From: an uncultured Eubacterium sp.
Lineage (GTDB): Bacteria; Bacillota; Clostridia; Lachnospirales; Lachnospiraceae
Reading direction: 5' to 3'
DNA length: 61,593 nt
Assembly: GCA_910584875.1 (NCBI GenBank)
Contig: CAJUDA010000020.1
Location: 1-61,593, forward strand
The number at the start of each line of letters is the position of its first letter. Position 1 is the stretch's first letter. The translations under genes and the position numbers were made by a program. The notes under the pieces are model-generated. The model did not search any database. It saw only the letters and a program-made list of their open reading frames with translations, and was not told where the DNA came from. Shown here piece by piece: positions 24,125-33,017 of this stretch.

Positions 24125-27100
24125 ATGAAGGAAAAGGTTTTGTCACTGGCAAAAGGAAATTTCATATATGAACCGCCAGAACTTCTTATCAACCCGGATA
24201 AGCTTGTATTTTGTGCGGCAGCAGGTGAGAAAACGACAGAAGCCTTTGTGCTGAAAAACAGAAGGGGGACAAAACTAAAAGGCTTTGGTTCGGTGGATGA
24301 ACCTTGCCTGCAGTTCCTTCCGGTATTTAATGAAGAAGAAAACCGTCTGCAGGTAGAGGTGGATGCAGCGGAGCTTGTTCCGGGAGAGGTTTTGCAGGGA
24401 GAGATCCGCCTTGTGACAGATTGTGGGGAAATCGGACTGCCATATGATATTCGGATCGTCTCGCCGGAACTAAAGGATGACCGTGGTGTGGTTAATGATT
24501 ATCATAAACTCCGGGAGAGATTTCAGGAAAACCCCGAACATGCGGCAGCGTTGTTTCATGATCCGAAATTCCGGGATAACTTTCTCTACCGGGATGAGCC
24601 GGGCAGAGTTATGTACCAGCACCTGACGAAGAGAAATACAAAGCTGCAGGGCATGGAAGAATTCCTTGTTGCCATGGGGAAGAAAAAACAAGTCCGTTTT
24701 GAGGTAAAGCATCCTGCCTCAAAACAAAAGAGACAGATCCGGCTGGATTATACAATGCAGGGAAAGGATATCCAGGATTCCCTGCAGATCCGGGTAAATA
24801 CATGGGGAAGTCTGGGGATCCGCATTCACAGCACACGTAATTTCATTGAACCGGAAGTGCACCGGATCTGGACCGATGAATTTGTTGGAAGCACGGCTCC
24901 GCTCAAATTCCGGATTCTGGCATCCCGTGTGCCGGCAGGAAAGAGATTTGGGAGCCTTGTTGTGGAATCCCTCTATGAAAAAATAGAGATCCGTATCAGT
25001 GCCCATAATGAAAGGGGGGCGAAGACACGGAAGGTAGCACGGGCGAGAAAGGCAGCGGTGGCACTTCTCGTACGGACTTATCTGGCTTATCAGGAGAGCC
25101 GCATTGATGAGCAGGTTTACCGGGATATGCTGCAAAAAAACAGAGTTGTCATCGGTAAGCTCAGCGGTGCCTATGAGCTGGCGATGTCAGGTTATATCGC
25201 GGTGATTCTGGGAGATGAACCAGAGATCCTGAATTTTTATCAGAAGACGGAGCGCATAGAAGCACCAGTGCTGGGAGCAGAGAGCATCGGGGTGGAAAAC
25301 TATATACTGATCGAATATGTAAAATATTTATATACCAAAAGAGAAGAGAGCCGTCAGCACATCAGCCAGCTTTTGGAAGCCTATATGGACAATGGTTATC
25401 AGAGTATACCATTGTTTCTCCTGGCGCTTCATGTAAATGACCGCTATCTTGTACCGGCGAGGAGGGCGGAGGCAGTCCGGCAGCAGCTGGAACAGGATCC
25501 GGGAAATATACTGCTGCTTTCCGAACTCTTCCGGATATATCAGGAGGATCCGGAGGTGATCCATGAGCTGGATGGGATTACCCTATCTGTCATAAATTAT
25601 GGGGCAAAGCTGGATATGATCCCGGAAGAGATGGCTCTTACGATCAGTTATCTGGCAGAACGGATCCCGGACTGGAGTCAGCTGGCGTTTACCATCCTGA
25701 CGAAATTGTATGGGCGGTATGGTCAGGAGGATACGCTCCGCAGTATCTGCAGCCTGCTGATCCGGCATGAAAAGAGGGAGAAAAAATATTTTCCCTGGTT
25801 TGCCAGAGGAGTGGAGTGTCATCTTCGTCTGACAGAACTGTATGAGTATTATATGTATACGATGGATGATGCGGTTACCTGTTCACTTCCGGATTCTGTG
25901 ATCTCATATTTCCAATACGAGAATCATCTGAATGACCGGTGTAAGGCGTTTCTGTATGCTTATATTGTCAGGAAAAGAGAGGAACAGCCGGATCATTTCC
26001 GGTTATATGGCACACATATCCGGGAATATGCCCTCAAAAAACTGGAACAGCATCGGATCACAGAAGATATCGCCACGATATATGAAGCGCTCTTCCAGGA
26101 GGGAAATATTCAGGATTCACTGGCAAGGCAGCTTCCTTTTGTAATGTTCCGGCAAAAGCTTACATGCTATAATGAAAATATGGAATCGGTCGTCGTCGTA
26201 CATGCGGAGATGGAAGAAGAGGCAGTGTATCCACTGGATAACGGACATGCTTTGGTAGAGATCTATACGCCGAATTATCAGCTGTATTTTGTGGACCGGG
26301 ACGGAGATTATCATGCGGGGACAGTGGAGTACAAGCTGCATAAGTTTCTCCAGCTGGATAAATTTGCCGCCCTGTGTTTTGAGCAGGGATCGGATTATGT
26401 ACATCTGCTTGCCCACCTGGCAGTAAAAGCGGTACGGGGGGTAAAGCTGGACGAGTTCCAGGCCGTCGTCCTGCAGAGGGTGGCTGAACTGGGGTGCTTC
26501 CGCCGTTATATGCAGGGCAGGCTTTATATGAGGCTGTATGATTATTACTGTCAGCAGAAAGAGACAACTCTTCTGTTGGAACTTCTGGAAACAATGCCGG
26601 CAGATCTGATCCGGAGAGAGCGCCTTGCTGATGTGGCGGCGAACTGTATTTATCATGGTATCCACGACGGTATGTATGATAAAGCGGAAAAAATTCTGAT
26701 GCGTTATGGGATAAGAGGATGTGATAAAAAGGCGCTTCTGCTGCTGGTGAAGGACCGGATCCAGGTACGGAAAGGGGCATTTGACCCACGTCTGGGAAAA
26801 TGGGCGGCATATCTTTATCAGGAATCCTGCTATGACCAGGAGATCATGACATATCTGGCAGCTTATTATATGGGCAGCACCAGTAAGCTGACCGCAATAT
26901 ATAAAAAGTGCAATGAATTATCAAAGGGTGTGGTAGAGGACGGGATCCGGGAACGGCTTCTGGGACAGGTGTTGTTTTCCTGCAAAAATCCGGCAGAATA
27001 CGAGGAGATTTTTCTTGCGTATTATGAGGAAGGTGTGAACCGGGTGCTGGTGAAGGCGTTTCTTTCTGCATTTGCCTATGAATATCTGGTGGACCGGCTG

Positions 27101-27691
27101 ACTTTGTCAGAGGAGATTTTTACAAAAATTGAGAAAGAAGCTTTTTATGTAAAGGATCCTGTAATGGTTCTTGCCACATTGAAATATTACAGCAGGTACA
27201 AAAGTTATGCCTGGAAACAGCAGGAATTCATCGAAAGAAATCTTGAACTCTTTGCCAGCGAGGGCCGGGTATTTTCATTTATGAAAGATTTTGCCGGAAA
27301 GCTGGCTGTCCCGTATGAAATTGAAAATGCAGTGATCATCCAGCACTACAGCGGGACGGATAAGGGTGTATTTCTGCACAGCAGGACAGCCGGTGGAGCC
27401 AGTCAGACAGAGCCGATGAAAAAGGTGTTTGACGGGATTTACACAAAGGAATTTCTGCTCTTTTCAGGGGAGGAAAAGACTTACTATATTGAGGAAGAAG
27501 AGACAGGGGAAAAAACTGATGAGTTTCAGATCAAAAAGAAAGAAAAGGAAGTGACGGCATCAGGATTTTTCCATATGGTTGATGAAATGATAGCAGCAAA
27601 GGAACGGCACGATACGGCGCAGTATCAGCTTCTGCGCCGGGAGTATGAAAAACGGCATGCGGTCGCGGCAAAGCTGTTTACGATACAGTAG
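24125..27691 (+). CDS. Large DUF5717-like protein, first gene of a four-gene operon
   Basis: A 1188-residue cytoplasmic protein without signal peptide or membrane helices. I recall similar Lachnospiraceae proteins as DUF5717; function unknown. Residues 1-120 look like a beta-sandwich (alternating strands, LLINPDKLVF ... EIGLPYDIRIVSP), and a second beta domain covers about 190-300. From about 310 to 1080 it is almost entirely helical with TPR/solenoid-like spacing (for example LLRTYLAYQESRIDE, LLSELFRIYQEDPEV). The last 110 residues return to strands and end in a charged helix. AGGTGAG precedes ATG 24125. It is separated from the next gene by only 13 bases. A scaffold role is inference. Confidence 0.7.
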   Translation: MKEKVLSLAKGNFIYEPPELLINPDKLVFCAAAGEKTTEAFVLKNRRGTKLKGFGSVDEPCLQFLPVFNEEENRLQVEVDAAELVPGEVLQGEIRLVTDCGEIGLPYDIRIVSPELKDDRGVVNDYHKLRERFQENPEHAAALFHDPKFRDNFLYRDEPGRVMYQHLTKRNTKLQGMEEFLVAMGKKKQVRFEVKHPASKQKRQIRLDYTMQGKDIQDSLQIRVNTWGSLGIRIHSTRNFIEPEVHRIWTDEFVGSTAPLKFRILASRVPAGKRFGSLVVESLYEKIEIRISAHNERGAKTRKVARARKAAVALLVRTYLAYQESRIDEQVYRDMLQKNRVVIGKLSGAYELAMSGYIAVILGDEPEILNFYQKTERIEAPVLGAESIGVENYILIEYVKYLYTKREESRQHISQLLEAYMDNGYQSIPLFLLALHVNDRYLVPARRAEAVRQQLEQDPGNILLLSELFRIYQEDPEVIHELDGITLSVINYGAKLDMIPEEMALTISYLAERIPDWSQLAFTILTKLYGRYGQEDTLRSICSLLIRHEKREKKYFPWFARGVECHLRLTELYEYYMYTMDDAVTCSLPDSVISYFQYENHLNDRCKAFLYAYIVRKREEQPDHFRLYGTHIREYALKKLEQHRITEDIATIYEALFQEGNIQDSLARQLPFVMFRQKLTCYNENMESVVVVHAEMEEEAVYPLDNGHALVEIYTPNYQLYFVDRDGDYHAGTVEYKLHKFLQLDKFAALCFEQGSDYVHLLAHLAVKAVRGVKLDEFQAVVLQRVAELGCFRRYMQGRLYMRLYDYYCQQKETTLLLELLETMPADLIRRERLADVAANCIYHGIHDGMYDKAEKILMRYGIRGCDKKALLLLVKDRIQVRKGAFDPRLGKWAAYLYQESCYDQEIMTYLAAYYMGSTSKLTAIYKKCNELSKGVVEDGIRERLLGQVLFSCKNPAEYEEIFLAYYEEGVNRVLVKAFLSAFAYEYLVDRLTLSEEIFTKIEKEAFYVKDPVMVLATLKYYSRYKSYAWKQQEFIERNLELFASEGRVFSFMKDFAGKLAVPYEIENAVIIQHYSGTDKGVFLHSRTAGGASQTEPMKKVFDGIYTKEFLLFSGEEKTYYIEEEETGEKTDEFQIKKKEKEVTASGFFHMVDEMIAAKERHDTAQYQLLRREYEKRHAVAAKLFTIQ

Positions 27692-27704
27692 AAAGTGAGG
27701 CATT

Positions 27705-28901
27705 ATGGGAGAGCGGACATTATTGCTGGGTATGGACCTGGGAGATGAAACATCCCAGCTGGCGGTGTACGATCAGGAACTTAGGGAACCGGAGCTGGTA
27801 GGACAGACGGAAGACAATCCGGAAGCTTTGTATGATACCGTGATCTATATGGAGGGGATGGAGCCGGTGCGGGATTTTCTGCCGCGGATCCGTCAGGGAG
27901 AAGAGATTGTGGTCGATGACAGAGTTTCGGATCCGGTTAATGTGCTGGCGTATTATTTCCGTAAGATGCTGTCAGCTGCCAGACAAAAGTATCCCTCAGA
28001 GATGATCCGCCAGCTTGTGGTGACGGTGTCGGACACATCTGCTGCTTATGTGCAGCTGATTTACGATGCCCTGGAAAAGCTTGGCATAGAAAAAGACCGG
28101 GCAATTGTGATCGGGCATAAGCAGAGCTTTCTCTATTATGTCCTGTATCAGAAAGCAGAACTCTGGATCAATGATGTGGGATTATTTGATTATGACGGGA
28201 ATCATATGTATTATTACCAGATGCAGATGGACCGGAGAAAGAAGCCGGTACCTGTGAGGGTGACAGAAAGGGATTTTACCGATGCCATGATAATCGCCGA
28301 TGCAGAGGAAGCTCATTACGGGGCAGTCTTTGAAAATATTGTATATGGGGCGATACACAAACAGATTTTGTCCTCTCTGTATATGACGGGGAAGGGATTT
28401 GAAGCGGACTGGACGGGGGATGTTTTTCAGAAGCTGTGTGTGGGACGGCGTCTTTTTAAGGGACAGAACCTTTATGTCAGCGGCGCCTGTTATGCGGCGA
28501 GGGAGATCGGCGGGACCTCCCGTCTGGGGGATTATCTTTTGATGGACGAGGAGATGATCACCTGTCATCTGTCGATCACTGTCTATGCAGAGGCAAAAAG
28601 GCAGGAATGTATACTGGCAAAGGCAGGTACTCCCTGGTATCAGGTAGACCGGACGGTGGAGCTGATACCAGATGGAGAGAGTGAGTTAAACCTGAAGGTG
28701 ATGAATATTTTTACGAGGGAAGAGCGAACGATCATTCTGGACATGGAACCGGTATCCGGGAAGCTCGCAAGACAGTGCAGGCTGGCAGTGAGAGTCCGTT
28801 TCAGCGACCCTCACACCTGTATCGTGACGATGAAAGACCAGGGGTTTGGTGAGATTTTTCCGACGTCAAACCGGATATGGGAAAAAACACTGACAGTATG
28901 A
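27705..28901 (+). CDS. DUF5716-like protein with degenerate Hsp70/actin-like fold
   Basis: A 398-residue protein starting ERTLLLGMDLGDETSQLAVYD, which has the shape of the phosphate-1 loop of Hsp70/actin ATPases (GIDLGTT.S.vAv). A possible phosphate-2 region is INDVGLFDYDGN near residue 155, in the place of DLGGGTFD but lacking its Gly-rich core. LYVSGACYAARE near 262 resembles the adenosine motif. The last 110 residues are beta-rich. I recall the family as DUF5716. Catalytic activity is uncertain; it may bind nucleotide without hydrolysis. Spacing to neighbours is 13 and 14 bases, so it is translated with them. Confidence 0.65.
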   Translation: MGERTLLLGMDLGDETSQLAVYDQELREPELVGQTEDNPEALYDTVIYMEGMEPVRDFLPRIRQGEEIVVDDRVSDPVNVLAYYFRKMLSAARQKYPSEMIRQLVVTVSDTSAAYVQLIYDALEKLGIEKDRAIVIGHKQSFLYYVLYQKAELWINDVGLFDYDGNHMYYYQMQMDRRKKPVPVRVTERDFTDAMIIADAEEAHYGAVFENIVYGAIHKQILSSLYMTGKGFEADWTGDVFQKLCVGRRLFKGQNLYVSGACYAAREIGGTSRLGDYLLMDEEMITCHLSITVYAEAKRQECILAKAGTPWYQVDRTVELIPDGESELNLKVMNIFTREERTIILDMEPVSGKLARQCRLAVRVRFSDPHTCIVTMKDQGFGEIFPTSNRIWEKTLTV

Positions 28902-28915
28902 AAGGAGGTTTTTGG

Positions 28916-29683
28916 ATGTTTATCTTGTGTGAAGGAAAAGCTGCCGTGAAACCTTATAAAATGCCGGTGACAGGACAGAGAGTGTACTCTCTGGAAGAAT
29001 TGTGCTATTATATTTATAATAATATTTATACGATCTCGGAAGACTTATTTCAGGAGTCACTGGCTGAGTGGCTTCGGGATGAGACAGAGCATCCGGTGCT
29101 GGCAAAGAAGATCCAGGGTATGCTGTCGGCGGATAGGAAGCTCAAGGACATGGTCGTGACGATCTTATGCGGCTGTGATTACTATAAAGAAGAAGAGATC
29201 CGGGAACTGGTGGGGGTCATGGATGAGATCGCCAATCTGCCAGTTCACAAAAAGAAAAAGATCAAGGCAGACAACTATCTGCGTTCCGGTCGTTATGGGC
29301 GAAGCCTGCTGGAATACCGCCGTCTGCTGCAGGGCAGCTTTGCCGTGAATTTCACAACGGAAGAATATGGTGATATCCTGCATGATCAGGGCATTGCCCA
29401 TTTTTATACCTCTTCCTTTGAAGAGGCACAGCGTGATTTCAAAGAAGCATATGCAAGAAATCATAAGAAGGATTCCCTGTATCATTACTTATGGGTGCTG
29501 CTGATCCGGGACGAGGAAGCCCTTTTTGAGACGGAAGCGGCAGCCCTTGGTATGTCACCGAAAGAGATTGATTCTGTCCGGCGGCGTTACAGGGAGGCAG
29601 TGGCACAGTGCCATATACCAGAAGAACGCGAAGGTGATCTGGAGCGATATAAGAAGCAGTTGTCAGAGGCATTTGCCTGCTAG
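28916..29683 (+). CDS. TPR-like helical protein, third gene of the operon
   Basis: A 255-residue soluble, mainly helical protein. I chose ATG 28916 because AAAGGAGG lies eight bases upstream, while the longer frame overlaps the previous gene. The N-terminal half contains a conserved-looking segment YSLEELCYYIYNNIYTISED. The middle (YGRSLLEYRRLLQGSF and AHFYTSSFEEAQRDFKEAY) has the spacing of tetratricopeptide repeats, which bind partner proteins. The family is not recognised. It lies between the Hsp70-like and the membrane coiled-coil genes, so a bridging role is a reasonable inference. Confidence 0.6.
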   Translation: MFILCEGKAAVKPYKMPVTGQRVYSLEELCYYIYNNIYTISEDLFQESLAEWLRDETEHPVLAKKIQGMLSADRKLKDMVVTILCGCDYYKEEEIRELVGVMDEIANLPVHKKKKIKADNYLRSGRYGRSLLEYRRLLQGSFAVNFTTEEYGDILHDQGIAHFYTSSFEEAQRDFKEAYARNHKKDSLYHYLWVLLIRDEEALFETEAAALGMSPKEIDSVRRRYREAVAQCHIPEEREGDLERYKKQLSEAFAC

Positions 29684-29698
29684 AAAAGGAGGAGAGAA

Positions 29699-30907
29699 TT
29701 GGCTCTTCACTGGTTTAAAAAGAAAGAGAAAAAAGTCCCGGCAGGACAGCCGGAGATTTCCGTACCGGAGGATCCGGTACCGGAAATGGAGATTCCGGTT
29801 CCGGATATGGCAGGGGACACATTGACGACAGAGAAAGAAAAGGTAGATATCCGTGATGACGCAGCGAGGATTTCTTACCTGCAGAGACTATACGAATCGA
29901 TCCAGGAGGCAAGGCGGCAGTGCGGCGATATAAAAAATGAATATGCACAGGTGACCTCTTATCTGAAGGACATCCAGCTGATCGACCAGGCGCCCCCGGA
30001 AGAAAAGCTCGATCTCTATGCAGCGGCACACCGCATTGTAGAATTGACGAAGGAGCGCCAGCATCTGCAGAGGCAGCAATTTAAGATGACCGATGCACAG
30101 AAACGCGTTCTGGAAAATTATGAGTCTTCTGTGCCGCAAGATATCCGAAAGTTCCGTGAATATGAGGATTATCAGATCAAGATAAAAAATGATCTCCGCC
30201 AGCTGGGAAGTGAGAAGAATCTTCTTCTGGCGGATAAAAGAGACATTATCCGCAGGCAGAGAGCCTTAAAGACAATAGGGAAGATACTTGCCGTGATCCT
30301 GGCGGCGATCGGGTCAATGATGCTGGCGCTGTTATTTTTGTTCCGGGTAGATATCGCCGTCCCCTTTGTGGCGACGATCGCCTTTGCTTTTGTGATTGCC
30401 GCGCTTATACTCAACGAGGCAAGGAAGAACCGGATCGATATGGTGATCACGGAGAAAAAATGTAGCCGTGCCGTATTCCTGAGCAACCGCGTCAAGATAA
30501 AATATGTCAACAACGTGCGGACGCTGGATTATATGTCACACAAATACCAGGTGCGCAATGCCACAGAGCTTGAGTTTGTATTTGGACAGTACCGCAAGGC
30601 GAAGCGGGAATGGGCAAGGCAGCGCGAGAGCACGATACGGCTTAATGAAAATAACCAGATCCTTATGCAGGAACTGCAGAGACTTGGCATCCGGGACAGG
30701 GAGATCTGGTTTGCCCAGGCAAAGGCGCTGGTGGATCCCAAAGAAATGGTAGAGGTGCGGCATGATCTGAATGTCCGCCGGCAAAAGCTTCGTGAGCAGC
30801 TCGATTATAATACCGGGGTTATGGAAGAGTGCCTGGAAGAAATGGAACGTATCCGGGATAAGAAACCGGAATATGCAGAAGAGGTGGAGCGGATCCTGGG
30901 GAAATGA
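29699..30907 (+). CDS. Membrane-anchored coiled-coil protein, fourth gene of the operon
   Basis: A 402-residue protein starting at TTG 29699 behind AAAAGGAGGAG. Residues 20-45 are a Pro/Glu/Val-rich linker (repeated EIPVPD-like units). Residues 55-185 are charged heptad-rich helices. Two membrane helices follow (ILAVILAAIGSMMLALLFLF and FVATIAFAFVIAALIL, about 200-240), then a second coiled coil to the end. Both coiled-coil parts should face the cytoplasm. Family not recognised. It would anchor the other three products of the operon to the membrane; this is inference. thiE begins 50 bases downstream. Confidence 0.65.
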   Translation: MALHWFKKKEKKVPAGQPEISVPEDPVPEMEIPVPDMAGDTLTTEKEKVDIRDDAARISYLQRLYESIQEARRQCGDIKNEYAQVTSYLKDIQLIDQAPPEEKLDLYAAAHRIVELTKERQHLQRQQFKMTDAQKRVLENYESSVPQDIRKFREYEDYQIKIKNDLRQLGSEKNLLLADKRDIIRRQRALKTIGKILAVILAAIGSMMLALLFLFRVDIAVPFVATIAFAFVIAALILNEARKNRIDMVITEKKCSRAVFLSNRVKIKYVNNVRTLDYMSHKYQVRNATELEFVFGQYRKAKREWARQRESTIRLNENNQILMQELQRLGIRDREIWFAQAKALVDPKEMVEVRHDLNVRRQKLREQLDYNTGVMEECLEEMERIRDKKPEYAEEVERILGK

Positions 30908-30957
30908 ACCCACAGGCATGCCGGCGATTGTTCAATGGAAACAGGGAGGAGAGGAAG

Positions 30958-31587
30958 ATGAAGCCTGAAATTGATTATACATTATATCTTTGTACGGACC
31001 GCAGGATCATGACGACGGACAAGATTGAGGATTCGGTGGAACTCGCCATACGGGGCGGCTGCAGTGTCGTACAGCTCAGGGAGAAGAAATGTCCGTCGAA
31101 AGAATTTTATGAAATTGCCATGAGTGTAAAAGAGGTCACGGATGCCTATGAGATTCCCCTGCTGATCAATGACCGTGTGGATATCGCACTGGCGGTAGGG
31201 GCAGACGGCGTACATCTGGGCCAAAAAGATCTGCCAATACAGGTGGCAAGGGAGCTGCTGGGACCAGACCGGATCATCGGAGCGACCGCCAACACAGTGG
31301 AACTGGCGGTGAAGGCGATGAAATCGGGTGCAGATTATCTGGGGGTGGGCGACGTCTTTGGCACATTGACCAAATCCGGTACGAAGCATATTACACTGGA
31401 TGAATTAAAAGAAATCCGCCAGGCAGTCCAGATTCCTGTCGTTGCCATAGGCGGAGTGAATGCTGATAACATAGCTCTTCTGAAACCTGCTGGGGTAGAC
31501 GGGGCAGCCGTGATCTCTGCGGTCGTGGGTCAAAAAGACATAACGGCTGCCGCAGAAAAGCTTATTTCAAATTTTCGAGAAGCATGA
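30958..31587 (+). CDS. thiE: Thiamine-phosphate synthase
   Basis: A 209-residue TIM-barrel enzyme that joins the thiazole and pyrimidine halves of thiamine. Family motifs are visible: QLREKK, LLINDRVDIALAVGADGVHL, GQKDLP, and the loop GVGDVFGTLTKSGT with the conserved Thr-Lys. The end has VAIGGVN. GGGAGGAGAGGAAG precedes ATG 30958. No thiC/G/S cluster and no TPP riboswitch is seen upstream; a separate thiamine pyrophosphokinase gene lies at 49 kb. It may be read from the upstream four-gene operon. Its end overlaps the convergent PHP gene by 26 bases. Confidence 0.9.
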   Translation: MKPEIDYTLYLCTDRRIMTTDKIEDSVELAIRGGCSVVQLREKKCPSKEFYEIAMSVKEVTDAYEIPLLINDRVDIALAVGADGVHLGQKDLPIQVARELLGPDRIIGATANTVELAVKAMKSGADYLGVGDVFGTLTKSGTKHITLDELKEIRQAVQIPVVAIGGVNADNIALLKPAGVDGAAVISAVVGQKDITAAAEKLISNFREA

Positions 31588-32407
31588 CCGGGACGCGCAG
31601 GTTTCCTTCCCCGCGTCCGATTTCCAGATCGGGTTTGTTTGTACCATGATAATCCGTGCCGCCAGTGATAAAGAGGTCAAAGTCCTGTGCGAGCTTGCGG
31701 ACAAATGCTTCATCATTACCACGGTTGCGGGAGTACATGGCTTCAATGCCCTGGAGTCCGTATTCTTTTGTTTCAGCGAGAAGATGATGCAATTCGGTAA
31801 CTGACATTTTATAGAGCAGAGGATGTGCCAGCACAGGCAGTCCGCCTGCTTTTTTTATCAGTTCGATACCGGACTGTGGCGTCAGGTATTTGCGGGAGAC
31901 GAAATATGGTCCATCCTGGGCGAGTATTTTTTTAAAGGCATAGTCAATGCTGGGGATCGCTCCCTGTTCCAGCAGAAAACGGGCAAAATGTGCCCTTGTG
32001 AGTATCGTTCCGTGAAAACGCGCGGTCAGTGATTCATAATCAATGGGAAATCCGGCAGCATTCAGATTTTCACACATTTTCTGATTGCGGTTATCCCTCT
32101 CCCTGGCGATTTTTGAAAGGGTATCTACCAGCTCGGGCTGTGTGTGGTCCAGATTATAGCCGAGTATGTGGATCTCTTTTTTGCGGGTGGGGGAGATTGT
32201 GTATTCACAGGAGAGTTCCACTCCGGGGATCACCTGGATATTTCTGCCTCTGGCAGCATCAAGGGCTCTTGCCACACCTTCTACCGTGTCATGGTCAGTC
32301 AGTGCAAAAGCAACCAGATTACTGTCAATGGCAAGCTGTACCAGTTCTTCCGGTGTTGCTGTGCCGTCAGAGCAGCAGGAGTGGACGTGTAGATCAATGT
32401 ATTGCAT
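31562..32407 (-). CDS. PHP-domain phosphoesterase (TrpH/RNase AM-like)
   Basis: A 281-residue metal-dependent phosphoesterase. The PHP motifs are complete: DLHVHSCCSDG at the start, LTDHDTV near residue 38, PGVELSCEY, AHPLLY and GGTDYHG near 255. It belongs to the stand-alone PHP group whose characterised members degrade 3',5'-bisphosphonucleotides or the 5' ends of short RNAs. GGAAG lies upstream of the ATG. No membrane or signal segments. The exact substrate cannot be told from sequence. Confidence 0.88.
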   Translation of the reverse strand: MQYIDLHVHSCCSDGTATPEELVQLAIDSNLVAFALTDHDTVEGVARALDAARGRNIQVIPGVELSCEYTISPTRKKEIHILGYNLDHTQPELVDTLSKIARERDNRNQKMCENLNAAGFPIDYESLTARFHGTILTRAHFARFLLEQGAIPSIDYAFKKILAQDGPYFVSRKYLTPQSGIELIKKAGGLPVLAHPLLYKMSVTELHHLLAETKEYGLQGIEAMYSRNRGNDEAFVRKLAQDFDLFITGGTDYHGTNKPDLEIGRGEGNLRVPVMLLENLK

Positions 32408-32530
32408 TACGCAGCAGCTTCCTTTCTTGATTTTTTCTTTAAGATATCATATCATAGTTCTTCTTTTTTGAAAAGAGACATAAGATTAATAAGTGAATAA
32501 ATGTGGTCCGATTCCGGGAGGAGGAAATCT

Positions 32531-32902
32531 ATGAAGCAAAATATCGTATTGCAGGTTGTGAAAGGTGTCGTTTTTGCTTATTTCATATCCGCAGCGGCAC
32601 TTGTGATCCTTGCCTTTATCATGTACAAATGGGATGTTTCAGACAATGTTGTCCGGGGCGGGATTCTGGCGGCCTATGTCCTGTCCTGTTTTATCAGTGG
32701 GACGGTGGTGAGCAGACAGCACAGTGAGCGGAGATATCTGTGGGGGCTTTTGATGGGAGCCATATATTTTACTATTTTATGGGTCGTATCTCTCATCGGC
32801 AACAGGGGAGCCTTTACCGGGGTTACGGGTATTCTGCCGGCGCTGGCACTATGTCTGCTTGGCGGTATGCTGGGGGGCATGATGCAGGCAGGGAGAAAAT
32901 AG
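32531..32902 (+). CDS. TIGR04086-like small membrane protein
   Basis: A 123-residue protein with four membrane helices and very short loops, matching the TIGR04086/YesK-like family seen in clostridia. ATG 32531 is chosen because GGGAGGAGG precedes it; the in-frame start at 32501 has none. Function unknown. It lies 115 bases upstream of the O-antigen-ligase-like gene in the same direction. Confidence 0.72.
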   Translation: MKQNIVLQVVKGVVFAYFISAAALVILAFIMYKWDVSDNVVRGGILAAYVLSCFISGTVVSRQHSERRYLWGLLMGAIYFTILWVVSLIGNRGAFTGVTGILPALALCLLGGMLGGMMQAGRK

Positions 32903-33017
32903 TTGAAAAAATGAACAGGATACGGTGGCAATAAGCCGGTTTTTGTGTTATGTTAATGATAGAGTAAATAACACAGACCGGTTTTGTTTTGCCTTAGCCG
33001 GTGGAAATGGAGCGATT

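Noticed and set aside
30908..30957. TPP riboswitch before thiE
   Set aside because: Only 50 bases separate the genes and no thi-box (ctgaga) core is present.
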